Positions 7,194 to 14,571 of a DNA stretch of 15,412 bases are shown here, piece after piece. The stretch lies in contig CP070700.1 of assembly GCA_020349865.1 (NCBI GenBank), forward strand, positions 3,636,518 through 3,651,929, read 5' to 3'. Made by a program: the position numbers and the translations under genes. This stretch comes from Desulfobacteraceae bacterium. GTDB taxonomy: Bacteria; Desulfobacterota; DSM-4660; Desulfatiglandales; Desulfatiglandaceae. The notes beneath the pieces are model-generated. The model saw only the letters and a list, made by a program, of their open reading frames with translations, was not told the origin of the DNA and ran no database searches. Each line of letters starts with the position of its first letter. The first letter of the stretch is position 1.

Positions 7194-7622
7194 ATGTTAA
7201 AAATAGATTATTCATTATTGATCCAGATAGTCAATTTCCTTTTGCTCCTCTTTCTCATGAACATCCTTCTTTTTAAACCGATTCGCAAAATACTGACGCG
7301 CAGAAATGAGGAAACAAGTTCCTTGGAGCAGACCATAGAAGATTATGAAAATCGCTCTGAAGAGGACGAAAAAGGCATTGAAGAAGGATTGGTTCTGGCC
7401 CGAAAGGAGGGATACAAGGAAAAAGAGGGCCTCAAAGGCCAAGGCATAGAGGCCGAGAAAGGAGTGTTGCAAAATGCCGGTTCTTCAGCAGAAGAAAAAA
7501 TAGGCACGGCCAAAAAAGAACTGGAAAAAAAGATGGTTGATGTGCGAAAGGCACTTGAAGACCAGGTTGTCTCTTTTTCCGAGGAATTGGCCGAAAAGAT
7601 ACTGGGAAGGAGCATCCAATGA
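7194..7622 (+). CDS. atpF2: ATP synthase F0 subunit b' (peripheral stalk)
   Basis: A 142-residue b'-type subunit: one membrane segment near the N-terminus (about residues 7-27), then a long charged coiled coil ending in EELAEKILGRSIQ. With subunit b it forms the heterodimeric peripheral stalk linking the membrane motor to F1 through delta. It is the first gene of the atp operon. Its TGA overlaps the ATG of the next gene by four bases (ATGA). The start at 7194 gives the normal length, but GGAAGG upstream is better spaced for an out-of-frame ATG at 7189 that opens a three-codon frame ending at 7200. The b/b' pair is found in phototrophs, cyanobacteria and many Desulfobacterota. Confidence 0.9.
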   Translation: MLKIDYSLLIQIVNFLLLLFLMNILLFKPIRKILTRRNEETSSLEQTIEDYENRSEEDEKGIEEGLVLARKEGYKEKEGLKGQGIEAEKGVLQNAGSSAEEKIGTAKKELEKKMVDVRKALEDQVVSFSEELAEKILGRSIQ

Positions 7623-8302
7623 TCCTGTTAAGAGGTGGGAAGGGACAGACTGCAGGAAAGCCCGCAGGAAAGCCTGCAGGTAAGCCTGCACGAAAGCTTG
7701 CAGGAAAGTCTGCAGGAAAGCTTGCAATAGTAATTTGCCTGACGTTAGCAACTCTGTTTCTTCTTTGCGGATTAGGCGTTGCCTCTGAAGGCGGCGGTCA
7801 TGGGGCTGCGGATGATAGCAAGAGGCTTTTGGACCTTGGGTATCGTTTCCTCAATTTTGCCGCTTTGGTCATTATTCTTTTTGTGGTGATAAGAAAGACG
7901 GCCATTAAGGACTTTTTTTCTGCTCGCAGGGAGGAAATTAGAAAGAAGTTTGAGGATCTTAAAAGGGAAAGGGATGTGGCTGAAGGCCGATACCGTGAGC
8001 TGGAGAACGAATTAAAGGCGTTCGAAATAAAAAAGAAGGAGATCATTGAGCAATTTAAGGCAGACGGTATTGCTGAAAGGGACAGGATTATCGCTGAGGC
8101 CGAGAAAAGAGCGAAACAGATTCTGGAACAAACCGATTTTACAATACAACGGGAGATCAAGGCTGCAAAGGATCGGTTGAGGGCAGAAATGGTTGGGATT
8201 GCTGCCCAAAGGGCCCAGGAGATTATTGAAAAAGAGATAAAGGACAGTGATCAGGACCAGTTGGTCAATGAATTCATAGAAAGGGTGGAAAAGATACATT
8301 GA
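7619..8302 (+). CDS. atpF: ATP synthase F0 subunit b with basic repeat tail
   Basis: A 227-residue subunit b, longer than the usual 155-175. After MILLRGGKGQ comes a lysine-rich AGKP-type tail (residues 12-35) made of six four-residue units, then two hydrophobic segments (about 35-55 and 77-92), and a long coiled coil from about residue 98 to the end. The first hydrophobic segment may be a cleaved signal peptide (possible cut near VAS-EGGG, residues 54-57) or an extra membrane helix; longer b subunits with such a leader are known in this lineage. The ATG at 7619 overlaps the b' stop, and no later in-frame start exists before the membrane segments, so the tail is presumably translated. The stop overlaps the next gene's TTG by four bases (TTGA). 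Confidence 0.9.
   Translation: MILLRGGKGQTAGKPAGKPAGKPARKLAGKSAGKLAIVICLTLATLFLLCGLGVASEGGGHGAADDSKRLLDLGYRFLNFAALVIILFVVIRKTAIKDFFSARREEIRKKFEDLKRERDVAEGRYRELENELKAFEIKKKEIIEQFKADGIAERDRIIAEAEKRAKQILEQTDFTIQREIKAAKDRLRAEMVGIAAQRAQEIIEKEIKDSDQDQLVNEFIERVEKIH
7652..7723 (+). repeat. Six tandem 12-bp repeats inside atpF
   Basis: Six head-to-tail copies of a GCAGGAAAGCCT-like 12-mer with small changes. Because the unit is a multiple of three, the frame is kept, giving AGKP, AGKP, AGKP, ARKL, AGKS, AGKL. Changes are spread over several units, so the array is not entirely recent. Copy number could vary by slippage. Confidence 0.95.
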
Positions 8303-8844
8303 TTGGTTCAAGGATTTCAAGGAGATATGCCAAAGCCCTGCTCAGTTTAGGGCAGGAGGACGGACATTATGAAGAGTATGGGAAGAATCTTAATGAATTC
8401 GCCAGCTTCTGCTCCATTAACAGCGAATTTTTCCAGGTTGTTTCCAATCAGATATTTTCCGTTGAGGACCGGAAAAGGGTCCTCGAATCTGCTCTGGGCA
8501 AGAGTACTTTTTCCGATGTTGTCAAAAACTTCTTAAGGCTCCTCCTTGACAAGAACAGGATCGGGGTTATCAAGGAAATTACCGATTACTATTCAAGGCT
8601 CACCGATGAGCTTTCAAATATCATACGGGCCGACATCATTACGGCCAGACCTTTGAAAACGGAAGCACTTAAAAGATTGAAAAAGGCACTGAAAGGACTG
8701 ACTTCAAAAGATGTTAGGACAGAAGTGAAAGAAGATAAGTCCCTTATCGGCGGGCTTATCGCAAAAATAGGCGATTTGGTATTGGACGGCAGTGTAAAGG
8801 CCCAACTCGAAGGGTTAAGAGAATCATTAAAAAGGGGTGAATAG
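8299..8844 (+). CDS. atpH: ATP synthase F1 subunit delta
   Basis: This 181-residue delta (OSCP-like) subunit joins the F1 head to the b/b' stalk. The helical N-terminal domain begins with [10 protein letters not shown], and the C-terminal domain has the typical glycine-rich signature [20 protein letters not shown] shortly before the end. The start is TTG at 8299, which overlaps the atpF stop (TTGA). No ATG occurs nearby, and this start gives the usual family N-terminus, so TTG is probably genuine. GGGTGG about ten bases upstream may serve as the ribosome site. Length and spacing are normal. Confidence 0.92.
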   Translation: MIGSRISRRYAKALLSLGQEDGHYEEYGKNLNEFASFCSINSEFFQVVSNQIFSVEDRKRVLESALGKSTFSDVVKNFLRLLLDKNRIGVIKEITDYYSRLTDELSNIIRADIITARPLKTEALKRLKKALKGLTSKDVRTEVKEDKSLIGGLIAKIGDLVLDGSVKAQLEGLRESLKRGE

Positions 8845-8849
8845 AGCTA

Positions 8850-10364
8850 ATGGAGATCAGAGCAGAAGAAATAAGTCAGGTAATTCGGGATCAGATTAAG
8901 GATTACGAAAAAAAGGTAGAGGTAAGCGAAACCGGGACAGTCTTGTCCGTTGGTGACGGAGTCGCCCGTGTCTACGGTGTTGAAAAGGCCATGGCCATGG
9001 AGATGCTGGAGTTTCCGGGTGGAATTTTTGGCCTCTGCCTTAATCTGGAAGAGGACAATGTGGGCGTGGCCATTATGGGCGATGATACCAAAATCAAGGA
9101 GGGGGACACGGTTAAACGGACAGGCAGGATTGCGGAGATTCCGGTGGGCGATGCTGTGCTGGGCCGGGTTATTGATGCTGTAGGTAATCCCCTTGATGGC
9201 AAAGGGCCGATTGATGCTACCGAGTTCCGCCGCGTTGAAATGGTGGCCCCCGGCGTAATCGCCCGCCAGCCCGTGAATGAACCCATGTACACAGGCGCAA
9301 AGGCTATCGATGCTATGACTCCCATCGGCCGTGGGCAGCGGGAATTAATCATTGGTGACAGGCAGATCGGGAAGACGGCCCTCTGTGTGGATGCCATTAT
9401 CAACCAGAAAGATACGGAAATCTACTGCATCTATGTGGCCGTGGGCCAGAAGAAATCTACTGTGGCCCAGGTTGTGGATATCTTACAGCGTAACGGGGCC
9501 ATGGAATATACTACCGTGGTCGCAGCATGCGCCAGTGATCCTGCTACTCAGCAGTTCATTGCCCCTTATTCCGGTTGCTCCATTGGTGAGTATTATCGGG
9601 ATAATGGTAAGCATGCCCTGATCATTTATGATGATCTTTCAAAGCAAGCTGCCGCATACAGACAGGTCTCCCTGTTGCTCAGGAGGCCGCCAGGCCGTGA
9701 GGCCTTTCCCGGTGATATTTTTTACAATCACTCCCGCCTCTTAGAAAGGGCCGCCAAGCTTAATGATGAAAAAGGGGCCGGATCCCTGACGGCGCTCCCT
9801 ATCATTGAAACCCAGGCTGGGGACGTCTCTGCCTATATCCCCACAAATGTAATTTCCATTACAGACGGCCAGGTCTACCTTGAGCCGGGCCTTTTCTTTT
9901 CTGGTGTGCGACCAGCAATCAACGTGGGCTTGTCCGTTTCCAGGGTCGGTGGTGCCGCCCAGACAAAGGCCATGAAAAAGGTAGCAGGAAGCCTCCGTCT
10001 CGATATGGCCCAGTTCCGCGAGCTGGAGGCCTTTGCCCAATTCGGGAGTGACCTGGACAAGGCCACCCAGCGGCAAATCGATCGGGGACGCAGGCTGGTA
10101 GAGGTCTTGAAACAGCCTCAGTACAAGCCTATTCCAGCTGAAAAAGAGGTGATGATACTGTTTGCGGGAACTTTCGGCTATCTGGATGAATGGCCAGTGG
10201 AAGCCGTGTCTGAATATGAGAAACAGATGCTTGAGTTTATGGAGAGTAAGCATTCTGACCTTTTGAGTGAGATCAAGGACAAAAAAGAAATCAGTGATGA
10301 GCTGGAAGAAAAAATGAAAGCAGCTCTTGATGAATTTAAGGGAATCTTCCAGCCGGCTGCTTGA
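8850..10364 (+). CDS. atpA: ATP synthase F1 subunit alpha
   Basis: The 504-residue regulatory nucleotide-binding subunit, three copies per F1 head. Visible are the N-terminal barrel (GDGVARVYG), a Walker A GDRQIGKT at residues 169-176, a Walker B region ending ALIIYDD (256-262), and the [16 protein letters not shown] segment with R365 corresponding to the arginine finger that completes the beta-subunit catalytic site. Length is normal (E. coli 513). AAGGGGTG lies ten bases before the ATG, and the gap to atpH is five bases. The protein is cytoplasmic, on the membrane-bound enzyme. An unusually long 113-nt gap follows before atpG. Confidence 0.98.
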   Translation: MEIRAEEISQVIRDQIKDYEKKVEVSETGTVLSVGDGVARVYGVEKAMAMEMLEFPGGIFGLCLNLEEDNVGVAIMGDDTKIKEGDTVKRTGRIAEIPVGDAVLGRVIDAVGNPLDGKGPIDATEFRRVEMVAPGVIARQPVNEPMYTGAKAIDAMTPIGRGQRELIIGDRQIGKTALCVDAIINQKDTEIYCIYVAVGQKKSTVAQVVDILQRNGAMEYTTVVAACASDPATQQFIAPYSGCSIGEYYRDNGKHALIIYDDLSKQAAAYRQVSLLLRRPPGREAFPGDIFYNHSRLLERAAKLNDEKGAGSLTALPIIETQAGDVSAYIPTNVISITDGQVYLEPGLFFSGVRPAINVGLSVSRVGGAAQTKAMKKVAGSLRLDMAQFRELEAFAQFGSDLDKATQRQIDRGRRLVEVLKQPQYKPIPAEKEVMILFAGTFGYLDEWPVEAVSEYEKQMLEFMESKHSDLLSEIKDKKEISDELEEKMKAALDEFKGIFQPAA

Positions 10365-10477
10365 AAGTGGTTGAATAGTTGAGTGATTGACCATCACAGC
10401 CGAATGACTTAACCAGTGGTTCTACCGCTTATCTTCTTGCGGGTTTAACTGAACAGGAGAGTAGAGAGAAGGGGTAA
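10365..10477 (+). other. Long gap inside the atp operon
   Basis: All other junctions inside this operon are overlaps or gaps under 30 bases. This one is 113 nt. It contains AACCA/TGGTT (near 10410-10420) and a short CCGC...GCGG hairpin (near 10426-10443), but no T-run and no open frame. The last part, GAAGGGG before the ATG at 10478, is the ribosome site for atpG. Confidence 0.5.
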
Positions 10478-11356
10478 ATGGCAACCTTAAGAGATATCCT
10501 GCGAAAAATAGGTGCTGTCAAAAAAACACAGCAGATCACCAGGGCTATGAATATGGTGGCTGCTGCCAAGCTGCGGACTACCCAGGGGAGGATGGAGAGT
10601 TTCAGGCCCTATGCAGGCAAGTTTGCCGAAGTACTTGGCAACCTTGCCAGTGGAATCGATCCGGAAATCCATCCATTGATGGTTAAAAAGGAGGAAGTCT
10701 CGCGTGTTGAACTTCTCCATTTTACTGCCGATAGAGGTCTGTGTGGGAGTTTTAACGGAAATACTATTAGCGCGGCTGAGAAATGGATTAAAAGCCAACA
10801 GGACAATGGAAGAGATTGTAGTTTGACCCTGGTTGGAAAAAAGGGAAGAGATTATTTCAGAAAACAGGGCGCCACTATTACAGAAAGTCATATACAGATT
10901 TATGGGAACATTGACATTTCGTTTGTTAACCAGATGACAAGGGGTTTGACAAACAGATATCTGAACGATGAGATTGATGAAGTCTACATGATCTATACAC
11001 GTTTCATCAGTATGGCAAAACAGGAGCCCACCTTGGTCAAACTGATTCCCATTGAACCCCCTCAAAGGGAGGCAGAAACTGAAGAAACGGCCGCAGAATA
11101 TCTGTGCGAGCCCAGCGCCGAGGAACTTCTTATAGAGCTATTACCAAAACATATAAGTGTACAGATATACAATGCCTTTCTCCAGAATGAGGTGAGCGAA
11201 CATGCTGCAAGGATGTCTGCCATGGATAATGCGACCAAGAATTGCGGCGAAATAGTGGAAAATCTTACTCTGGTCTATAACAAGGCACGACAGGCAGCCA
11301 TTACGGCGGAATTGATGGATATCGTTGGTGGTGCCGAGGCTATAAAGAAGGCTTAA
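10478..11356 (+). CDS. atpG: ATP synthase F1 subunit gamma
   Basis: The 292-residue central shaft that rotates inside the alpha/beta ring. The conserved N-terminal helix RDILRKIGAVKKTQQITRAM is at about residues 5-24. The central Rossmann-like part carries DRGLCGSFN, and the C-terminal helix ends in the usual pattern (NATKNCGEIVENLTLVYNKA, then AAITAELMDIVGGAEAI). The length is normal (E. coli 287). A GAAGGGG ribosome site precedes the ATG. It is separated from atpA by the long gap and from atpD by 24 bases. Confidence 0.97.
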   Translation: MATLRDILRKIGAVKKTQQITRAMNMVAAAKLRTTQGRMESFRPYAGKFAEVLGNLASGIDPEIHPLMVKKEEVSRVELLHFTADRGLCGSFNGNTISAAEKWIKSQQDNGRDCSLTLVGKKGRDYFRKQGATITESHIQIYGNIDISFVNQMTRGLTNRYLNDEIDEVYMIYTRFISMAKQEPTLVKLIPIEPPQREAETEETAAEYLCEPSAEELLIELLPKHISVQIYNAFLQNEVSEHAARMSAMDNATKNCGEIVENLTLVYNKARQAAITAELMDIVGGAEAIKKA

Positions 11357-11360
11357 TTAA

Positions 11361-11368
11361 AAGGAGGT
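11361..11368 (+). promoter_or_regulatory. Strong but distant ribosome binding site of atpD
   Basis: AAGGAGGT is a near-perfect match to the anti-Shine-Dalgarno, yet it lies 12 bases before the ATG at 11381, longer than the usual 5-9. No in-frame start lies closer, and the beta N-terminus ([18 protein letters not shown]) is as expected, so the start is kept. Confidence 0.7.
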
Positions 11369-11377
11369 CTTAAATAG

Positions 11378-12796
<1,419 letters not shown>

Positions 12797-12807
12797 GGGG
12801 TGATTTG

Positions 12808-13218
12808 ATGGGAAGACTATTTCTGGAAATCGTTACGCCTGAAAAGGTTCTGGTGAGCCAGGAAGTAGATGCGGTCGTTGCGCCTGGCACTGAAGGGGAA
12901 TTCGGGGTATTACCTGGACATATTCATTTTCTATCGGGTATTGTTCCAGGGGAACTCCGGTATGATACTGGTACTAAAAAGGAATCCATGGCAGTGACCA
13001 CAGGTTTTGCAGAGGTATCCAACGATAAGGTCTCGGTACTTGTGGATGCTGCCGAGAAGAAGCCTGAGATTGACGTGGAACGGGCCCGCCAGGCAATGGA
13101 AAGGGCCAGGGAGAGGCTGGCAGAAGGCAGAGAAACCAAAGATATTGATTTTGTTAGGGCAGAGGCAGCCTTAAAAAGGGCAGTCATGCGCATCAAGGTT
13201 GCTGAAAAGGCAATATAA
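12808..13218 (+). CDS. atpC: ATP synthase F1 subunit epsilon
   Basis: This 136-residue subunit couples the gamma shaft to the c ring and can inhibit hydrolysis. The N-terminal beta sandwich is typical: FLEIVTPEKVLVSQEVDAVV, then APGTEGEFGVLPGH. The C-terminal part is a two-helix arm rich in Arg/Glu (ERARQAMERARERLAEG). A TTG codon lies directly before the chosen ATG at 12808, but AAGGGGTGA at 12795-12803 and the family N-terminus favour the ATG. It is the last atp gene and is followed 27 bases later by an intrinsic terminator. Confidence 0.96.
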   Translation: MGRLFLEIVTPEKVLVSQEVDAVVAPGTEGEFGVLPGHIHFLSGIVPGELRYDTGTKKESMAVTTGFAEVSNDKVSVLVDAAEKKPEIDVERARQAMERARERLAEGRETKDIDFVRAEAALKRAVMRIKVAEKAI

Positions 13219-13245
13219 ACATACTGATTGACAGGAAATATGTAA

Positions 13246-13276
13246 AAGGCAAGCGGTTTGGCCGCCTGCCTTTTTT
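13246..13276 (+). terminator. Rho-independent terminator of the atp operon
   Basis: AAGGCAAGCGG (13246-13256) pairs with CCGCCTGCCTT (13262-13272) at 10 of 11 positions around a five-base loop, followed by a run of Ts (13271-13276). It is well placed to end transcription after atpC and to separate the atp operon from zapB. Confidence 0.9.
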
Positions 13277-13316
13277 ATTGACCTTTTTAGGGATTGCAGG
13301 TAAAATTTAAAATAGA

Positions 13317-13376
13317 TTCGGATTCTGCCAAAATTGGAATGGTGAAATTTTTAAAACGGGAATAGTAGATTCCGAA
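13317..13376. repeat. Short inverted-repeat segment upstream of zapB
   Basis: TTCGGATTCT (13317-13326) and AGATTCCGAA (13367-13376) pair at 9 of 10 positions, and CCAAAATTGG inside is itself a palindrome. It occupies the gap between the atp terminator and zapB, where a zapB promoter would be expected. It may be a regulatory hairpin or a remnant of a mobile repeat. Confidence 0.4.
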
Positions 13377-13464
13377 AAAATGGTGTAGTGATTTGTTCTG
13401 CGCTGGCGGGACTTAATTTCAGCAATTTGTAGAAATTTTGAGATGTTATAAGGATGGGAGCATT

Positions 13465-13701
13465 ATGGACACAGGCGGGGAAATCGAACAATTTCAGATT
13501 CTTGAAGAGAAGGTAGATAGACTTATTCAATACATAATATCATTGAAAAGAGAAAAAGAAGCTCTTGCTGAAAAAGTCCAGGTTCAAGCAGAGAGACTGG
13601 CTGATTTAACTGATGAACTCGAAAGCTCAAGATCGGCCAAGGACGGAGCCAAGCACAGGATTGCCGCTCTTTTGGAAAAAATAGAGCAAATCGATATTTA
13701 G
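13465..13701 (+). CDS. zapB: Cell division protein ZapB-like coiled coil
   Basis: A 78-residue, almost entirely helical protein with heptad-like spacing (FQILEEKVDRLIQYIISLKR, then KEALAEKVQVQAERLADL), typical of ZapB, which links the FtsZ ring to other division factors. The family assignment rests on size, coiled coil and position just before zapA, since coiled coils alone are weak evidence. The frame is open from TTG at 13438, but ATG at 13465 follows AGGATGGGAG at a good distance and gives the better N-terminus. The TAG stop (13699-13701) lies inside the terminal stem of a 145-bp repeat element. Confidence 0.75.
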   Translation: MDTGGEIEQFQILEEKVDRLIQYIISLKREKEALAEKVQVQAERLADLTDELESSRSAKDGAKHRIAALLEKIEQIDI

Positions 13702-13843
13702 TGTCTGAACGAAAACTAGGAATTTTTTTCAAGATCAAGGAAGGCGAAAATTATAACCACAGGAATACATTAAGTATTTCGAGGATTATAATTTGAGTCT
13801 GACGCAGAGATTGGGAAAAATAAAAGTTTTCGGTCGGGCACTA
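13699..13843 (+). repeat. 145-bp hairpin element, copy 2
   Basis: Same length as copy 1 (5479-5623), with a core at 13722-13817 that differs at about seven positions. Its end stem (13699-13717 against 13825-13843) has a different sequence from copy 1, CGAAAACT/AGTTTTCG in place of GAGAATG/CATTCTC, yet is again paired at 18 of 19 positions including two G-T pairs. It fills nearly all of the zapB-zapA gap, starting on the zapB stop codon and ending ten bases before the zapA ribosome site. Confidence 0.85.
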
Positions 13844-13852
13844 TTTAGATCC

Positions 13853-13859
13853 GGGAGGG
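13853..13859 (+). promoter_or_regulatory. Ribosome site that fixes the zapA TTG start
   Basis: GGGAGGG lies seven bases before TTG at 13867. No ATG in the zapA frame is available nearby, so this site supports the TTG start. Confidence 0.7.
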
Positions 13860-13866
13860 ACAACGC

Positions 13867-14148
13867 TTGGAAAAGCCCATCAGGATCAAACTCCTTGATC
13901 ATGAATATCTCATAAAGAGCGATGAGGATGAAGATAAGGTCCAAAATATCGCCAAATATGTGCACGATAAATTTAAGAAGGTTAGGGAAAACAAGGAGGG
14001 GCTTTCAGAAAGAAAGACGGCAATATTGGCTGCCTTTGATATTGCTAATGAATATTTCCAGCTTCTAAAAGAGCGGGACGATCTGGTCACCAAAATTGAG
14101 AGGCGGGCCCAGGCCCTGAATTCCACCATTGATTCCATTACCAAATAA
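13867..14148 (+). CDS. zapA: Cell division protein ZapA
   Basis: A 93-residue ZapA, a small cytoplasmic protein that bundles FtsZ filaments at the division site. The N-terminal domain begins PIRIKLLDHEYLIKSDED, followed by the dimerising helix with the family pattern KTAILAAFDIANEYFQLLKE, then a coiled coil to the end. Length is normal for the short ZapA type. The start is TTG at 13867, backed by GGGAGGG. It follows zapB with the repeat element between them and precedes the 6S RNA, the zapA-ssrS order known in many proteobacteria. Confidence 0.9.
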   Translation: MEKPIRIKLLDHEYLIKSDEDEDKVQNIAKYVHDKFKKVRENKEGLSERKTAILAAFDIANEYFQLLKERDDLVTKIERRAQALNSTIDSITK

Positions 14149-14158
14149 AACGATTAAT

Positions 14159-14233
14159 CTAAATGCCCCACCAGCCAGCACCATATGCAAGTGGGCTGAT
14201 GAGGCGCTTGGTTAGCAAGGGGCTGAAACTTAG
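14159..14233 (+). ncRNA. Structured segment with a hammerhead-like core
   Basis: CTGATGA (14196-14202) and GAAA (14225-14228) are placed as in a hammerhead ribozyme. All three expected stems can be drawn: stem I CCCAC 14167-14171 / GTGGG 14191-14195; stem II GGC 14203-14205 / GCT 14222-14224 continued by CTTG 14207-14210 / CAAG 14216-14219; stem III CTAA 14159-14162 / TTAG 14230-14233. However, the bases before the expected cleavage site (AATGC) do not give the normal N-U-H triplet. A competing fold pairs GCCCC 14165-14169 with GGGGC 14219-14223, enclosing a CAGCC-CAC / GTG-GGCTG hairpin. Function is unknown; it may simply be the 5' flank of the 6S gene. Confidence 0.35.
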
Positions 14234-14246
14234 AGAATAAGGAAAA

Positions 14247-14447
14247 AAGATAAGAGGATTAATATCACTTAGGGTGAATATCATATGAATGCAGTTAAGT
14301 CAGGGAAGACAAATCGACTTTATAAAGTGAGATCAAGTTCATAGAACACACAAGATCTAAGGTAAGTTAGAGCTGTCTTTCCAGGGCTCGATCAACAATC
14401 TGTTTCCTCTCTTAACCAGGGTTAACCATCCTTTAATCCTCTTCTTT
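14247..14447 (+). ncRNA. ssrS: 6S RNA
   Basis: 6S RNA mimics an open promoter and binds RNA polymerase holoenzyme, mainly in stationary phase. The closing stem is perfect over 11 bp: AAGAGGATTAA (14252-14262) with TTAATCCTCTT (14433-14443), about 190 nt apart, the usual 6S size. Inside, GGGAAGAC (14303-14310) pairs with GTCTTTCC (14375-14382), and AGATC (14330-14334) pairs with GATCT (14354-14358) near the apex. A small hairpin, TTAAC/GTTAA (14412-14425), lies on the 3' side of the central bubble, as in E. coli 6S. The position just after zapA is the classic site. The exact ends are estimates. Confidence 0.8.
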
Positions 14448-14474
14448 AGACCTCTTGTTCTTTTAGACCTCTTG
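14445..14474 (+). repeat. 13-bp direct repeat after the 6S RNA
   Basis: TTTAGACCTCTTG occurs at 14445-14457 and again at 14462-14474, in a pyrimidine-rich stretch directly following the 6S closing stem. No terminator hairpin is clear; the downstream GTCTTTTTC (about 14477-14485) has a T-run without an obvious stem. Confidence 0.8.
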
Positions 14475-14494
14475 CCGTCTTTTTCAACAGTAAA

Positions 14495-14555
14495 ATGATC
14501 CTCAGGTGCTCATTGTCACAATTTAGGGCCTGAGTCATATTTTATGATTTAAAAT
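14495..14555 (+). promoter_or_regulatory. Hairpins in the rny 5' region
   Basis: ATGA (14495-14498) plus CTCAGG (14501-14506) pair with CCTGAG (14529-14534) plus TCAT (14535-14538), with a two-base bulge. An inner ATTG/CAAT hairpin is at 14512-14522. A second, AT-only hairpin, ATTTTA/TAAAAT (14539-14555), ends just before the rny ribosome site. Together they may end the upstream transcript or control rny translation or stability. I cannot tell which. Confidence 0.45.
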
Positions 14556-14571
14556 CAGGAGATTACCTATT

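Noticed and set aside
7652..7723. CRISPR-like short repeat array
   Set aside because: The units are 12 bp, head-to-tail without spacers, in frame inside atpF.
9741..10397. 218-codon open frame antisense to atpA
   Set aside because: It lies opposite a conserved gene and its translation shows no recognisable family; open frames opposite GC-biased coding DNA are common.
12805..12807. TTG start one codon before atpC
   Set aside because: The adjacent ATG is the standard start and gives the typical epsilon N-terminus.
13438..13464. Upstream TTG start extending zapB by nine codons
   Set aside because: The ATG at 13465 has AGGATGGGAG at a proper distance, and the extension (MRCYKDGSI) contains that ribosome site.
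14159..14233. tRNA gene in the zapA-6S gap
   Set aside because: The stems do not form a cloverleaf with an anticodon arm and there is no T-loop GTTCRA motif.
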